A stretch of 64,000 bases of DNA from Vibrio europaeus (GCF_001695575.1 NZ_LUAX01000007.1:1488001-1552000), one strand, 5' to 3'; shown: positions 7,728-16,741, numbered from the stretch's first letter. The notes: generated from the sequence alone by a model not told the origin. Translations and numbers: made by a program.

Positions 7728-9491
7728 ATGGAACTACAGACAACACAATCTGGTGACTGGCTCGCTTCTTCTTGGCAAAGAAGCTCAAATGCAGGTTTAA
7801 GACAAATTAAAAAACCGGATGACATTAATGTTTCAAACGCTTTACTCAAGGAGCGACGTTACAACGCGCAAGGAGTCATTGAAGCGGTCAAACAATGTGC
7901 ATTGCCTCTGTTCAATCAAGTTATGTCTCGTAGCGAAAGCCGCTTGATATTAACTGACTCTGAAGGTGTGATACTTGCCAGTTGGGGGCAGGAGAAATTT
8001 CGTGAGAAATTGATGTCAATCGCCCTCGAATCAGGGACGTGTTGGCAAGAAAAATGGAAAGGCACTAATGCGATCGGAACCGCTCTTTTTGAACAAAAAG
8101 CGGTTTCCATTATCGGTGAACAGCACTTTATCAAACAGCACAGATTTATCAGTTGTTCTGCCAGTCCTTTGTTCAACCATCTAGGAGAATTGGTTGGAAT
8201 TCTTGATATTACGAGCGAACAAGCCAAACATGATGTGACAACGCAACTTTTGGTGCAAAACATGGTTCAGTTAGTGGAAAACTACATGTTGACTCAAATT
8301 CCAGAAGGTTCATTGCAAATTAACTTGGCCCATAACGAATCGGTTTTAAAAAGCGGTTGGCAAGGGATAGTTATCGCTGATGAGAATGGTCATGTTGTGG
8401 CCCATAACCAAGTCGCGACCCAATTAATTGATCAGGCCTCTTTGGTGGGAGAGCATTTCGAGAATCTACTCAGACAACCGCTACAAAATCAGTTTGTTTT
8501 TGAAAAGAAAAGCATTGGTAAATCACCTTCCGCCAAGAAATGGATTAGCGCAGCCAGCGACTTGCATTATGGAGACGATAAGATAGAGCAGGCTTGGCAA
8601 CAGGCAAACAAGGTCATGGGTTGCGATATTAGTCTGTTGATCTTAGGTGAAACCGGTGTGGGGAAAGGTGAGTTTGTTAAAGCACTACACAAGCACAGCA
8701 GTCGTCGCAGTGAACCCTTGGTTACTGTGAACTGTGGTGCATTACCGAAAGATTTAATGGAGTCGGAATTGTTTGGCCATGCCCCAGGTGCATTTACTGG
8801 TGCTAATAAGCAAGGCTACAGTGGGCGCATAAGACAAGCTGATAAGGGGATCTTGTTCCTTGACGAGATAGGGGAGATGCCGCTTGAGGATCAATGTCGC
8901 TTGTTATCGGTATTGCAAGATAAAGTGGTCATGCCGGTGGGATCTGCCCAATCTCACCATGTTGATATTCAGGTTATCGCAGCAACGCATCAAGATCTAA
9001 ATCTTTTGGTTTCTCAAGGTAAGTTCAGGCAAGACTTATATTATCGACTCAATGGATTGGTGGTGACGTTACCGTCTTTGTATGAACGCCAAGATAAGCT
9101 CGCCTTGATTCACGCTATTCACAACAAGTATCAGCAGAATAATCAAATGCTTTCGAGTGAGCTGACAAGCGCACTGATGAATTATCGTTGGCCAGGTAAT
9201 CTCAGAGAGCTCGACAACCTAGTAAAAGTCGCGAGCTTAATCGCCAGTGATACCCACGAAATAGGAATAGAACATCTGCCCGCACATTTTTCACAGCCTT
9301 TGCAAGGTTTGCTGCCGAGTGTAAAAGATGATGAAGAGGTATCCGATCTAAAGTCGACGCTTAATGCCACCTTGATTGATACCTATCACACTCACAATGG
9401 CAATGTCAGCAAAGTTTCTCGCGCGCTTGGCATTAGCCGTAATACGGTATATCGCAAACTTAAAGCCTTAGGGCTAATGAAAGCTAAATGA
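7728..9491 (+). CDS. Sigma-54-dependent transcriptional activator, AcoR family
   Basis: This regulator has an N-terminal GAF-type sensor region (start WLASSWQRS is typical of AcoR proteins; VGILDITS later), a central AAA+ domain with Walker A GETGVGKGE, the sigma-54 contact motif GAFTGA and Walker B ILFLDEIGE, and a C-terminal Fis-type helix-turn-helix (NGNVSKVSRALGISRNTVYRKL). It should open promoters held by RNA polymerase-sigma-54 in response to a small molecule. A GTG start at 7707 is possible, but the second palindrome covers it, so I chose the ATG at 7728 (587 residues). Its likely target is the divergent aldehyde dehydrogenase gene. Confidence 0.9.
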   Translation: MELQTTQSGDWLASSWQRSSNAGLRQIKKPDDINVSNALLKERRYNAQGVIEAVKQCALPLFNQVMSRSESRLILTDSEGVILASWGQEKFREKLMSIALESGTCWQEKWKGTNAIGTALFEQKAVSIIGEQHFIKQHRFISCSASPLFNHLGELVGILDITSEQAKHDVTTQLLVQNMVQLVENYMLTQIPEGSLQINLAHNESVLKSGWQGIVIADENGHVVAHNQVATQLIDQASLVGEHFENLLRQPLQNQFVFEKKSIGKSPSAKKWISAASDLHYGDDKIEQAWQQANKVMGCDISLLILGETGVGKGEFVKALHKHSSRRSEPLVTVNCGALPKDLMESELFGHAPGAFTGANKQGYSGRIRQADKGILFLDEIGEMPLEDQCRLLSVLQDKVVMPVGSAQSHHVDIQVIAATHQDLNLLVSQGKFRQDLYYRLNGLVVTLPSLYERQDKLALIHAIHNKYQQNNQMLSSELTSALMNYRWPGNLRELDNLVKVASLIASDTHEIGIEHLPAHFSQPLQGLLPSVKDDEEVSDLKSTLNATLIDTYHTHNGNVSKVSRALGISRNTVYRKLKALGLMKAK

Positions 9492-9888
9492 TATTTTGGT
9501 GCGAGATATCTGGATGATATAGCGGCTGAATAACATGGCCTTCAGGATCTTTGCAATGAAAGCTCCTAACGCCATCACTATGATCGTGAGGCTTATCCAA
9601 GACTGGCACCCCTTTAGCTAACAAGAACTCGTACCAATGGTGGAGCTCATCTTTAGTTCTGACGATAAAACCAAAATGGTCGACGCTTATCGGTGAGCAC
9701 ACTCGTTGAGACTGCGCACGTCCAAGCGACAAGTTATCACAGCCATTGGTTAGGTAAACGAGGTTATCGTTGGCTCTTCTTAGGATGCTCATCCCCATAA
9801 TTTCTGTGTAAAAAGCTTCACACTCCTCATATTTTTGAACAACCAGTGCGATATGTCTAATGCCACTGAATGGTGTTGGTCTGTCCAT
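9484..9888 (-). CDS. VOC (glyoxalase/bleomycin resistance/dioxygenase) family protein
   Basis: This 134-residue protein has the paired beta-alpha-beta-beta-beta modules of the vicinal oxygen chelate fold: first module GIRHIALVVQKYEECEAFY, second VDHFGFIVRTKDELHHWYEF and KDPEGHVIQPLYHP. Metal-ligand His residues are visible in each module, but the usual Glu after GHVI is Gln, so metal binding may differ. Reaction unknown. It overlaps the 3' end of the activator gene by 8 bp and is divergent from the ABM-domain gene, sharing a palindrome-rich promoter region with it. Confidence 0.85.
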   Translation of the reverse strand: MDRPTPFSGIRHIALVVQKYEECEAFYTEIMGMSILRRANDNLVYLTNGCDNLSLGRAQSQRVCSPISVDHFGFIVRTKDELHHWYEFLLAKGVPVLDKPHDHSDGVRSFHCKDPEGHVIQPLYHPDISHQNII

Positions 9889-9920
9889 ACTTTGTTTCCT
9901 TGTATATTATCCTTGTTATT

Positions 9921-9950
9921 ATTGTATACAATTAAATTGTTATGGTACAA
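9921..9950. promoter_or_regulatory. GntR-like operator palindromes between the VOC and ABM genes
   Basis: A perfect 12-bp palindrome ATTGTATACAAT (9921-9932) is followed by an imperfect copy TTGTTATGGTACAA (9937-9950). TTGTATACAA-type sites are typical of FadR/UxuR-branch GntR regulators. The position between two divergent genes suits control of both. Confidence 0.5.
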
Positions 9951-9988
9951 CTATGAGTAGAACCAAACTCAAGGAGGGTGAAGCCATT

Positions 9989-10294
9989 ATGTACTGCATT
10001 ATTGTGAGCAATCGAGTCAAACAGGGGCGTGAAGAAGACTACATATCTATAATGGGAAGAAATGCTCGTTGTTCAGTGGAGAATGAAGATGGTTGTATAC
10101 AATTTGATGTATTGAAGGATATTAATGATTCTCAGCTGTTTCATTTGTACGAGATTTACCAAAACCAACAAGCGTTGGCGATACATAAGCAAACCCTGCA
10201 CTATTTATTAAGTAGAGAGCAACTCGCTGATATAGTCATAGAGCAATCTGTACTGCGCGCTGATGCGTTAGCGACAAATTCCAAGAAAAGCTAG
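9989..10294 (+). CDS. ABM (antibiotic biosynthesis monooxygenase-like) domain protein
   Basis: This 101-residue protein starting MYCIIVSNRVKQG has the ferredoxin-like pattern of the ABM/quinol monooxygenase superfamily: N-terminal strand, helix, EDGCIQFDVLKD, LYEIYQNQQALAIHKQT. Members act on quinols, autoinducer-type or aromatic substrates, or are non-catalytic. I chose the ATG at 9989 because AAGGAGG lies 11 nt upstream; the frame is open to 9860 but has no family-like residues there. It is probably co-transcribed with the YtoQ-like gene 14 nt downstream. Confidence 0.85.
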   Translation: MYCIIVSNRVKQGREEDYISIMGRNARCSVENEDGCIQFDVLKDINDSQLFHLYEIYQNQQALAIHKQTLHYLLSREQLADIVIEQSVLRADALATNSKKS

Positions 10295-10308
10295 AAGGGA
10301 GTAATCAA

Positions 10309-10752
10309 ATGATTTGGAAAGTTTACCTAAGTGGGGAAATACACACCGATTGGCGAGAACGCATAATAGAAGGCGTAAGGAAGTTGGAACTGAATATAGA
10401 GTTCTACTCAGCGAATACTGACCATAAGTCAAGCGATGCGGCTGGAGATCTGTTACGACAGAACGAATCAGGCTTTTGGCGTGATCATCAGTCTTCTAAG
10501 GTCAATGCAATTCGCACATCCACTTTGATCAAACAATGTGATATTGGGGTAGTACGTTTCGGAGAAAAGTATCGTCAGTGGAATGCAGCGTTCGATGCGG
10601 GCATGCTATCGGCACTCGATAAGCCTTACATTACTTTACATGATGAGTCACTGATTCACCCTCTTAAGGAAGTCGACGCGGCCGCAATGGCATGGGCAGA
10701 ATCACCAGAACAGGTTGTTGAGCTGCTTAAGTATGTTGTCCGATCGAACTAG
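10309..10752 (+). CDS. YtoQ family protein
   Basis: This 147-residue cytoplasmic protein starts MIWKVYLSGEIHTDWR, the signature opening of the YtoQ family, which looks related to nucleoside 2-deoxyribosyltransferases. Other conserved-looking parts are FWRDHQSSKVNAIRT, VVRFGEKYRQWNAAFDAG and the C-terminal helix. Its substrate is unknown. It follows the ABM gene closely (SD AGGGAG) and precedes a strong terminator, so the two genes form an operon. Confidence 0.85.
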   Translation: MIWKVYLSGEIHTDWRERIIEGVRKLELNIEFYSANTDHKSSDAAGDLLRQNESGFWRDHQSSKVNAIRTSTLIKQCDIGVVRFGEKYRQWNAAFDAGMLSALDKPYITLHDESLIHPLKEVDAAAMAWAESPEQVVELLKYVVRSN

Positions 10753-10778
10753 TGATAGATTAAGCATCTCGCAAACAG

Positions 10779-10803
10779 CACCACCTAAAAGGTGGTGTTT
10801 TTT
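10779..10803 (+). terminator. Rho-independent terminator after the YtoQ gene
   Basis: CACCACC/GGTGGTG stem with a short A-rich loop followed by TTTTTTT, 27 nt after the stop codon. Confidence 0.88.
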
Positions 10804-11194
10804 ATGGAAAAACGAAATTTATAAAACTAAATAAAGTCGTGGATTCCAAATCTAAATACTGCTCTCAAGTCAAATGGATTTTTTAAACCTGAAACCTATC
10901 ATTAGTGTTGTCTTAAATGTGAAAGTTATACGTCTCATTTCCAATATATGAGAACTCTTCGATATTGCTATTTATTTCATCGAAAGTGCGACTCACAACG
11001 AATTAACTAGTAGGTGTAATAATAAAAACATAATGTCCGTTGAGTGAATTTTATATAGTTTTAGAACTTATTTTGTTTCTCAATTTTGAGACTTTACTTT
11101 CTACCTTTATGTCATTAAAAATAACGTCGATTTACTTTTTAAAATCTATTTAAGAATTTTCCAACATTTAGAAACTAAGAGACGACTCTCAATA
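10804..11194. other. Long AT-rich promoter region of the exopolysaccharide operon
   Basis: About 390 bp with no gene and visibly low GC. Its size suits a regulated biofilm promoter. It contains a TTTCTCA-N4-TGAGA palindrome (separate entry), a looser inverted repeat TCTCAT...ATGAGA near 10933-10953 and GAGA-N4-TCTC just before the first start codon. No JUMPstart/ops sequence is present. Confidence 0.6.
11076..11093. promoter_or_regulatory. VpsR-box-like palindrome upstream of the exopolysaccharide genes
   Basis: TTTCTCA (11076-11082), four bases, then TGAGACT (11087-11093) form an inverted repeat about 100 bp before the first gene. As I remember it, the reported Vibrio cholerae VpsR site has this TTTCTCA-N4-TGAGAAA form; this should be verified against the published consensus. 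Confidence 0.45.
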
Positions 11195-12622
11195 GTGGCG
11201 GCGAACGTAAATATGGACATGACAACGCATAGTAAAATGAAGTTCGGTGAAGAAGAGTCAAGTGCTCTTTATCGGATAATTGATGGAATTGTAATTATAC
11301 TATGTCTCATTATAGTATCCACAATTTATTTGGGTGATTTTACAAAAATATATACGATTTCAGGTCTGATATCTGCGTTACTATTTGTATTTTTTGCAGA
11401 GCAATCAGGCCTATATCGCTACAATGGTGTATTTGCTCAGCGTCACGAGTTTAAAAATATTATTGCTGCTTGGTTACAAACATTACTTGTGCTCTTACTT
11501 TTCGCATTTTTTACTAAATGGACAGAAGTTCATTCGAGAGTTGTGATTACTACATGGATGATTGCTACTCCATTTCTACTTGTTTCTGCTCGTCTTGCCG
11601 GTAATCAGATTATGAGAGCGCACTACAAGAAACATCAATATAAGCAGAAGGCGATCATTGTTGGTGTGTCTAATGCTGGGGTGCGGCTAGCACACGACAT
11701 CGCGAACGATAAGTCTTCAAGCCTAGAGTTTGTGGGTTTCTTTGATGATCGAGAACCAAGCAGGTTAGCTCAAGATGGACTCGATAATCCAATTCTAGGT
11801 TCGATTAAAGATTCGGTAGAGAAAGCTAAGAAGAGAGAAATTAGGCACGTTTATATTGCGTTACCTATGGGTGAAGTCCAACGAGTAAAAGATGTGGTTA
11901 AGATGTTTTCTGATACCACGGCAAGAGTCTATCTGATACCCGATATTTATACCTATGAGCTAATGCAGGCCCGTTGGCGCACGATTGGCAATAGCCCAAC
12001 TATTAGTGTTCAAGACACGCCTTTTTATGGTTTAGCAAGTGTGGTGAAGCGAGTGGAGGATATCCTGCTAGCCAGCATTATTACCTTACTAATAAGTCCT
12101 GTCTTACTGTTTGTAGCTATGGGTGTGAAATTATCAGGCCCAGGTCCAATTATTTTTAAACAAGTTCGATACGGCTTGGATGGTGCTGCGATTAAAGTTT
12201 GGAAGTTTCGTTCTATGAACGCTATGGATAATGGAAATGTAGTAAAGCAAGCTACAAAAAATGATCCAAGGATCACTAAGTTTGGAGCTTTTATTCGAAA
12301 AACTTCCCTTGATGAATTACCTCAATTTATAAATGTTATTCAGGGCAGAATGTCTATTGTTGGACCTCGTCCTCACGCAGTCGCTCATAATGAAGAATAT
12401 CGCCAGATTGTAGATAAATACATGCTTAGGCATAAAGTTAAGCCGGGAATTACTGGTTTAGCTCAAATCAGTGGATATCGTGGCGAAACTGATACGCTAG
12501 ATAAAATGGAGAAAAGAGTAGAGTACGACCTTAAATATATTCAAAGTTGGAGTCTTTCTCTAGATTTAAAAATTATATTTATGACGATATTTAAAGGATT
12601 TGTCGGAAAAACGGCGTATTAG
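11195..12622 (+). CDS. Undecaprenyl-phosphate sugar phosphotransferase (WcaJ/VpsL-like)
   Basis: This 475-residue inner-membrane enzyme starts repeat-unit synthesis by moving a hexose-1-phosphate, probably glucose-1-P, onto undecaprenyl phosphate. It has about four N-terminal helices, a nucleotide-binding-like middle domain (KAIIVGVSNAGVRLAHDI), a membrane re-entrant helix near residue 295 and the bacterial sugar transferase domain with KFRSM, DELPQFINVI, GPRPHAV and PGITGLAQI. The frame opens at a GTG at 11195; ATGs at 11213 and 11219 are alternatives, and none has a strong SD. First gene of the locus, equivalent in order to vpsL. Confidence 0.92.
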   Translation: MAANVNMDMTTHSKMKFGEEESSALYRIIDGIVIILCLIIVSTIYLGDFTKIYTISGLISALLFVFFAEQSGLYRYNGVFAQRHEFKNIIAAWLQTLLVLLLFAFFTKWTEVHSRVVITTWMIATPFLLVSARLAGNQIMRAHYKKHQYKQKAIIVGVSNAGVRLAHDIANDKSSSLEFVGFFDDREPSRLAQDGLDNPILGSIKDSVEKAKKREIRHVYIALPMGEVQRVKDVVKMFSDTTARVYLIPDIYTYELMQARWRTIGNSPTISVQDTPFYGLASVVKRVEDILLASIITLLISPVLLFVAMGVKLSGPGPIIFKQVRYGLDGAAIKVWKFRSMNAMDNGNVVKQATKNDPRITKFGAFIRKTSLDELPQFINVIQGRMSIVGPRPHAVAHNEEYRQIVDKYMLRHKVKPGITGLAQISGYRGETDTLDKMEKRVEYDLKYIQSWSLSLDLKIIFMTIFKGFVGKTAY

Positions 12623-12630
12623 GGAAATTA

Positions 12631-13866
12631 ATGAAAACGTTATTGCGATTATTTGTAGTCTCCGCGATAGGATTGACTACAACTGAGGTGATTGCCGAGT
12701 TGAAAGGTAATGGTTATACCACGGACTCTGGGATTAAAATTTTACCCATTTTTGATAGCCGGTTTGAGCACAACGATAATGTAGGGCGATATTCGGACGC
12801 ACAGTCGCCTGAATCCTCAACCGTGTTTGTAATTGAACCTGGGGTTGCTTTTCAATCGGAGAGGGGTGGGAACAAATATCAGGTTGCTTTTCAGGTCTCA
12901 TCTGGCTTTTACACTGATAGTAGTGTTGACAATTATGTCGACCATAAGCTCTCAACCAATAACGCAATTACTCTCAACACCAGAAATGCGTTGTCGTTAA
13001 ACTATTCGTATTTGTTTTTACATGAAGAGCGCGGTACGGGAATTCTTGCAGGTGATGCTTTATCAACTATCGCCAGTGAACCTGTAGCGTACGCCATTCA
13101 TGACGCTAGCGTTGTTCATGCTTACGGGTCTACCAATGCTAAAGGAAGAGTTGAAACGACTCTTCGACTGCAAGACAGAAAGTACAACAATTATAGAGAT
13201 ATCCAAGACACACAGTTCAGTCAGCTTAGTACAAAGTTCAAAGACTACTTTGAATATGGTGGCGGTGTTGCGTTTTATTACAGGGCGCTCCCTGCAACAA
13301 GCCTACTTTTCGAAATTGATGTTACCCAGCGAGATTACGATCTAAACGACCCAGTCACTAACAATTCCCAAGATAGCTTTGACGTTTTCTACTTGACGGG
13401 TGCAACTTGGGATATCACTGGGAAGACAATCGGTAAAGTGAGACTCGGTTTGCAAAACAAAACCTATGATGATTCTACAAAGGATGATTTTAGCGGCTTT
13501 AGTTGGGACTTAGATCTTGAATGGAAACCGCTATCCTACTCAACGATAACCGTTTCTGCCGCCCAAAGAGCAAGAGACCCAGATCAAGGCTCTAACTACG
13601 TAGACGAAACGAGCTTTGATGGTAACTGGAAGCATTACTGGTTAAGTCACTTGTTTACCAATGCAACTGCGCAATTTGTATTTGATGACTATTCAACTTC
13701 TTCAAGAAATGACGACTTGATAAAGATAGGACTAGCAATGGGCTATGAGCTTAGAGAGCACGCCGAGCTCAATTTAGGCTGGCGAATAGAAGATAATGAT
13801 TCATCGATTGCTGGTAATAGCTACGATCAGAATGTGTGGTATGTGTCTGTGAACATGTTGTTTTAG
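12631..13866 (+). CDS. Outer-membrane beta-barrel protein of the exopolysaccharide locus (VpsM-like)
   Basis: This 411-residue protein has a signal peptide (cleavage around VIAELKG, after about residue 22) and a long body of alternating amphipathic strands with many Tyr, Asp and Asn, ending in aromatic VWYVSVNMLF as outer-membrane barrels do. It belongs with the barrels found between the sugar transferase and Wza-like genes in Vibrio vps/cps clusters. It may help the polymer cross or stay at the outer membrane. Starts 8 nt after the previous stop. Confidence 0.82.
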   Translation: MKTLLRLFVVSAIGLTTTEVIAELKGNGYTTDSGIKILPIFDSRFEHNDNVGRYSDAQSPESSTVFVIEPGVAFQSERGGNKYQVAFQVSSGFYTDSSVDNYVDHKLSTNNAITLNTRNALSLNYSYLFLHEERGTGILAGDALSTIASEPVAYAIHDASVVHAYGSTNAKGRVETTLRLQDRKYNNYRDIQDTQFSQLSTKFKDYFEYGGGVAFYYRALPATSLLFEIDVTQRDYDLNDPVTNNSQDSFDVFYLTGATWDITGKTIGKVRLGLQNKTYDDSTKDDFSGFSWDLDLEWKPLSYSTITVSAAQRARDPDQGSNYVDETSFDGNWKHYWLSHLFTNATAQFVFDDYSTSSRNDDLIKIGLAMGYELREHAELNLGWRIEDNDSSIAGNSYDQNVWYVSVNMLF

Positions 13867-13879
13867 AAAGGAATAAAGA

Positions 13880-14410
13880 ATGGTTAATGTTCTAAAAGTA
13901 GTAGGGATGTTTCTTTTTACCTGCACGATGGTTGAGGCAAAGTCTTTTGAGGACACTTACAACATTGGTGCAGGGGACAAAATTCAGATTTCAGTCTATG
14001 GCGAGCCAGATTTATCTATCGATGAGCTTTACATCAGCAACAGCGGAAACTTCGAATACCCATATCTAGGACAACTCAATGCTCTGAATAAAACACCAGA
14101 GCAACTCAAGAAGCAGATCATCAACGGATTGAGAGGCGATTACCTTATTTCGCCAAAGGTACGAGTAAGTGTTGTAGGGTTTCGTAGTATCTACGTCAAT
14201 GGCGAAGTCAAAAAGCCAGGTGGGTATGAATATCAGCCGGGCCTTACCGTAGATAAAGCGATTGCATTAGCCGGTGGTTTTACGGATCGCGCCGCTAGAG
14301 ACAAAGTCTTTGTTACACAATCTGGTTCAGAAGACGCAAAAAACAAAGTTAGGCTTTCTAAGAAAGTTATGCCTGGCGATATCGTTGTTATCGAACAGAG
14401 CTTCTTTTAA
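13880..14410 (+). CDS. Wza-like polysaccharide export protein (VpsN-like), short form
   Basis: This 176-residue periplasmic protein has a signal peptide ending about MVEA/KSF without a lipobox Cys, a polysaccharide export domain (YNIGAGDKIQISVYGEPDLS, NFEYPYLGQL) and one SLBB domain (VNGEVKKPGGYEYQPGLTVDKAIALAGG). E. coli Wza is about twice as long and acylated, with its own outer-membrane helix. This short form should depend on a partner, likely the barrel encoded just upstream. SD AAAGGAA precedes the ATG. Confidence 0.9.
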   Translation: MVNVLKVVGMFLFTCTMVEAKSFEDTYNIGAGDKIQISVYGEPDLSIDELYISNSGNFEYPYLGQLNALNKTPEQLKKQIINGLRGDYLISPKVRVSVVGFRSIYVNGEVKKPGGYEYQPGLTVDKAIALAGGFTDRAARDKVFVTQSGSEDAKNKVRLSKKVMPGDIVVIEQSFF

Positions 14411-14466
14411 TCAGATTTCAGACAGATACGAATTGCGATTGAATGCTACAAAACTTGGAAGGAAAT

Positions 14467-16680
14467 ATGCCTCTTAACCTTAAGGGTGATCATCAAGAAA
14501 GAGAGAATCTCGTCGATCTTGGATATTATGTTCACTTAGTAAAATCACGCTTAACATCAATAGTTTGCTTTACTATTTTATGTACTGCTATCGCAGTTCT
14601 TATCGTGTTGAGTACGACACCAACCTATACAGCAACATCCACACTTCTTATTGAATCTAGCCAGAAAAAAGCAATTTCAATTGAAGAAGTGGTTGGGATA
14701 GATACGACTGCAAAAGAGTACTATCTAACTCAGTTTGAAATCTTGAAATCCAATCAAGTATCCAAACGCGTTATAGAGAAGCTAAATCTAGTTGAAAACC
14801 CTGAGTTCAATTCGAAATTAAACGACACGTCAACAAGCTTGTTTGATGATTGGAAGGCGATAGCTATGAACATTAAAGTCATAGCAAGCTTCATTGGGTC
14901 ACCGGATGATGTTGAGTTGGACCAAAATGCTACAGACGTCGCTTACCGCAGGGTATTAAAAGAATTCAAATCTAGACTGACCATTTCACCGATTCGGAAA
15001 ACTCAGTTGGTTAACATATCTTTTGAATCAGAAGATCCTGAGTTAGCCGCTATCATTGCGAATGAAGTAGGCCAGGCGTTCATTGAAAACAGCTTGGAGT
15101 CGAAACTCGTGGCGAATGAACAGGCGACGAGTTGGATTAATCAAAGACTCACAGAGCTTAAACAGCAATTAGATCGGTCCGAGAGAGCGTTACTAGATTT
15201 CTTGGAAAGGCAAGAATTGATAGATGATAGCGGTATTATTGCTTTAACGAGTTCAGAGCTATCTAATTTAACCGAGAGAATAGCGCGAGCAAGCGATAAA
15301 CGTATCGAAACACAAGCGTTATATAACGCACTAAAAGGCAATAAAAACGTTGATGTGTCAACTCTTGCCTCTATTTCTCTGATTTCTAATCACCCTCAGA
15401 TACGTGATATTCGTCAAGCTGAATCTGATGCGGCGAAAATCGTAAGTGAACTGTCTAAGCGATACGGTCCTAAGCATGACAAGATGATTCAGGCTAACGC
15501 TCAACTTAAGTCGATTCAAAATAGAGCCAGCAGCCTCATACTGAAGCTGATTAACGGTATTGAAAAAGAACTGACCAGTGCAATCAATCAGGAAAAACTA
15601 CTCAAAAATGAGCTTTCAAGTAAGAAAGAGGAGTTTCAAGCGTTAAGCGTTGTTAAACGTGAGTATGATTCACTTAAGCGAGAAGTCGATACCAATGCTA
15701 AATTGTACGATCTATTTTTGACTCGCCAGAAAGAAACATCGGCAACTAGCGACTTTAGTTCGGCAAATGCAAGGTTTAGCGATTATGCGTTGGTTCCTGA
15801 ATCACCTTCTAAGCCAAATAAGAAACTTGTGGTACTTATCTCTTTCTTCGTAAGTACTGGTTTAGCAATAGCCTTGGTCGTCATTCAGGATGCTCTTAAC
15901 AAAACGATTGAAAATGCGAGAGATTTTGAAAACAAGCTGCGTATGCTTCCAACTGGCAGCTTGCCAATAGTGCGCGACAAAATGCACAAAAATGAGCACA
16001 TTGCTCTTAATGTGCTCAAAGACAAAAAGTTTTCTTTCTTCAAGGAAGCGACGGATTCAATACGTACATCTCTGTTACTCAGTTTGCGTAACGAAGATCG
16101 AAAGGTACTAGCGGTGTCATCTTCTGTTCCTGATGAAGGAAAAACAACCACGTCCATTGGCTTAGCATATTCTTTCTCGAAACTAGAACGTGTGTTGTTG
16201 ATTGACTGTGACCTACGCAAAGGGTCATTGGCAACGCGATTCTCTGTACAAAAGAGCCAACCCGGTATTACCAACTTCTTTTTGACCAATGCGCCTATTG
16301 AAGAGTGCATCGTGAATATTGAAGAGGGGAATCTTGATGTTTTGCCTTCAGGTATGCATGTAAACAATCCTCAGGAAATTTTGAGCAGTCGTGGCTTTAA
16401 AGAACTCTTAGATGACCTATCTGATCGATATGACCGAATCATCATAGATACACCGCCAATTTTGCCGGTCAAAGATGCTTTTATTGTTGGCAAACTGTCT
16501 AAAGGAATCATTTTAGTTGTTAAAGCTAACAGTACGACAAGTTCTGTTTATAAGCATACGACGACGTTGTTTTCTGAACATCAGATAAAGATAGATGGGG
16601 TTATTTTAAACAAGGTACTCATTCCGAAAAAGGGAAAACATACCTATCAAGAATACTCTGAATATGCAAGGGAAGCTTAA
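14467..16680 (+). CDS. Wzc-like polysaccharide co-polymerase and autokinase (VpsO-like)
   Basis: This is an inner-membrane bacterial tyrosine kinase that controls polymer length and export. It has a Wzz domain with a helix near the N-terminus, a large coiled-coil periplasmic part, a GNVR-like segment, a second helix near 460 residues (NKKLVVLISFFVSTGLAIAL) and a cytoplasmic kinase with Walker A (SSVPDEGKTTT), Walker A-prime (VLLIDCDLR) and Walker B (IIIDTPP). The C-terminus has a tyrosine cluster (YQEYSEY), the autophosphorylation tail. I start at the ATG at 14467, preceded by GGAAGG; an ATG at 14443 lacks an SD. Its phosphatase is probably the gene at 25789. Confidence 0.93.
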   Translation: MPLNLKGDHQERENLVDLGYYVHLVKSRLTSIVCFTILCTAIAVLIVLSTTPTYTATSTLLIESSQKKAISIEEVVGIDTTAKEYYLTQFEILKSNQVSKRVIEKLNLVENPEFNSKLNDTSTSLFDDWKAIAMNIKVIASFIGSPDDVELDQNATDVAYRRVLKEFKSRLTISPIRKTQLVNISFESEDPELAAIIANEVGQAFIENSLESKLVANEQATSWINQRLTELKQQLDRSERALLDFLERQELIDDSGIIALTSSELSNLTERIARASDKRIETQALYNALKGNKNVDVSTLASISLISNHPQIRDIRQAESDAAKIVSELSKRYGPKHDKMIQANAQLKSIQNRASSLILKLINGIEKELTSAINQEKLLKNELSSKKEEFQALSVVKREYDSLKREVDTNAKLYDLFLTRQKETSATSDFSSANARFSDYALVPESPSKPNKKLVVLISFFVSTGLAIALVVIQDALNKTIENARDFENKLRMLPTGSLPIVRDKMHKNEHIALNVLKDKKFSFFKEATDSIRTSLLLSLRNEDRKVLAVSSSVPDEGKTTTSIGLAYSFSKLERVLLIDCDLRKGSLATRFSVQKSQPGITNFFLTNAPIEECIVNIEEGNLDVLPSGMHVNNPQEILSSRGFKELLDDLSDRYDRIIIDTPPILPVKDAFIVGKLSKGIILVVKANSTTSSVYKHTTTLFSEHQIKIDGVILNKVLIPKKGKHTYQEYSEYAREA

Positions 16681-16741
16681 TTGCCCCTTTTCGTATAGTG
16701 ACTAAAAGTATTGCAACGAGAAGAGATATAAAGGGTATTTG

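Noticed and set aside
7576..7800. 74-codon frame overlapping the start of the sigma-54 activator
   Set aside because: It crosses the operator-like palindromes and the true regulator start; no protein family is recognised.
11185..11210. GTGGCGGCGAACG near the first exopolysaccharide start looks like an ops/JUMPstart element
   Set aside because: Only the GGCGG part matches; the rest differs from the ops element, and the stretch lies at the start codon.
15885..16367. 160-codon antisense frame in the Wzc-like kinase gene
   Set aside because: The sense strand encodes clear Walker motifs; the antisense frame is a shadow.
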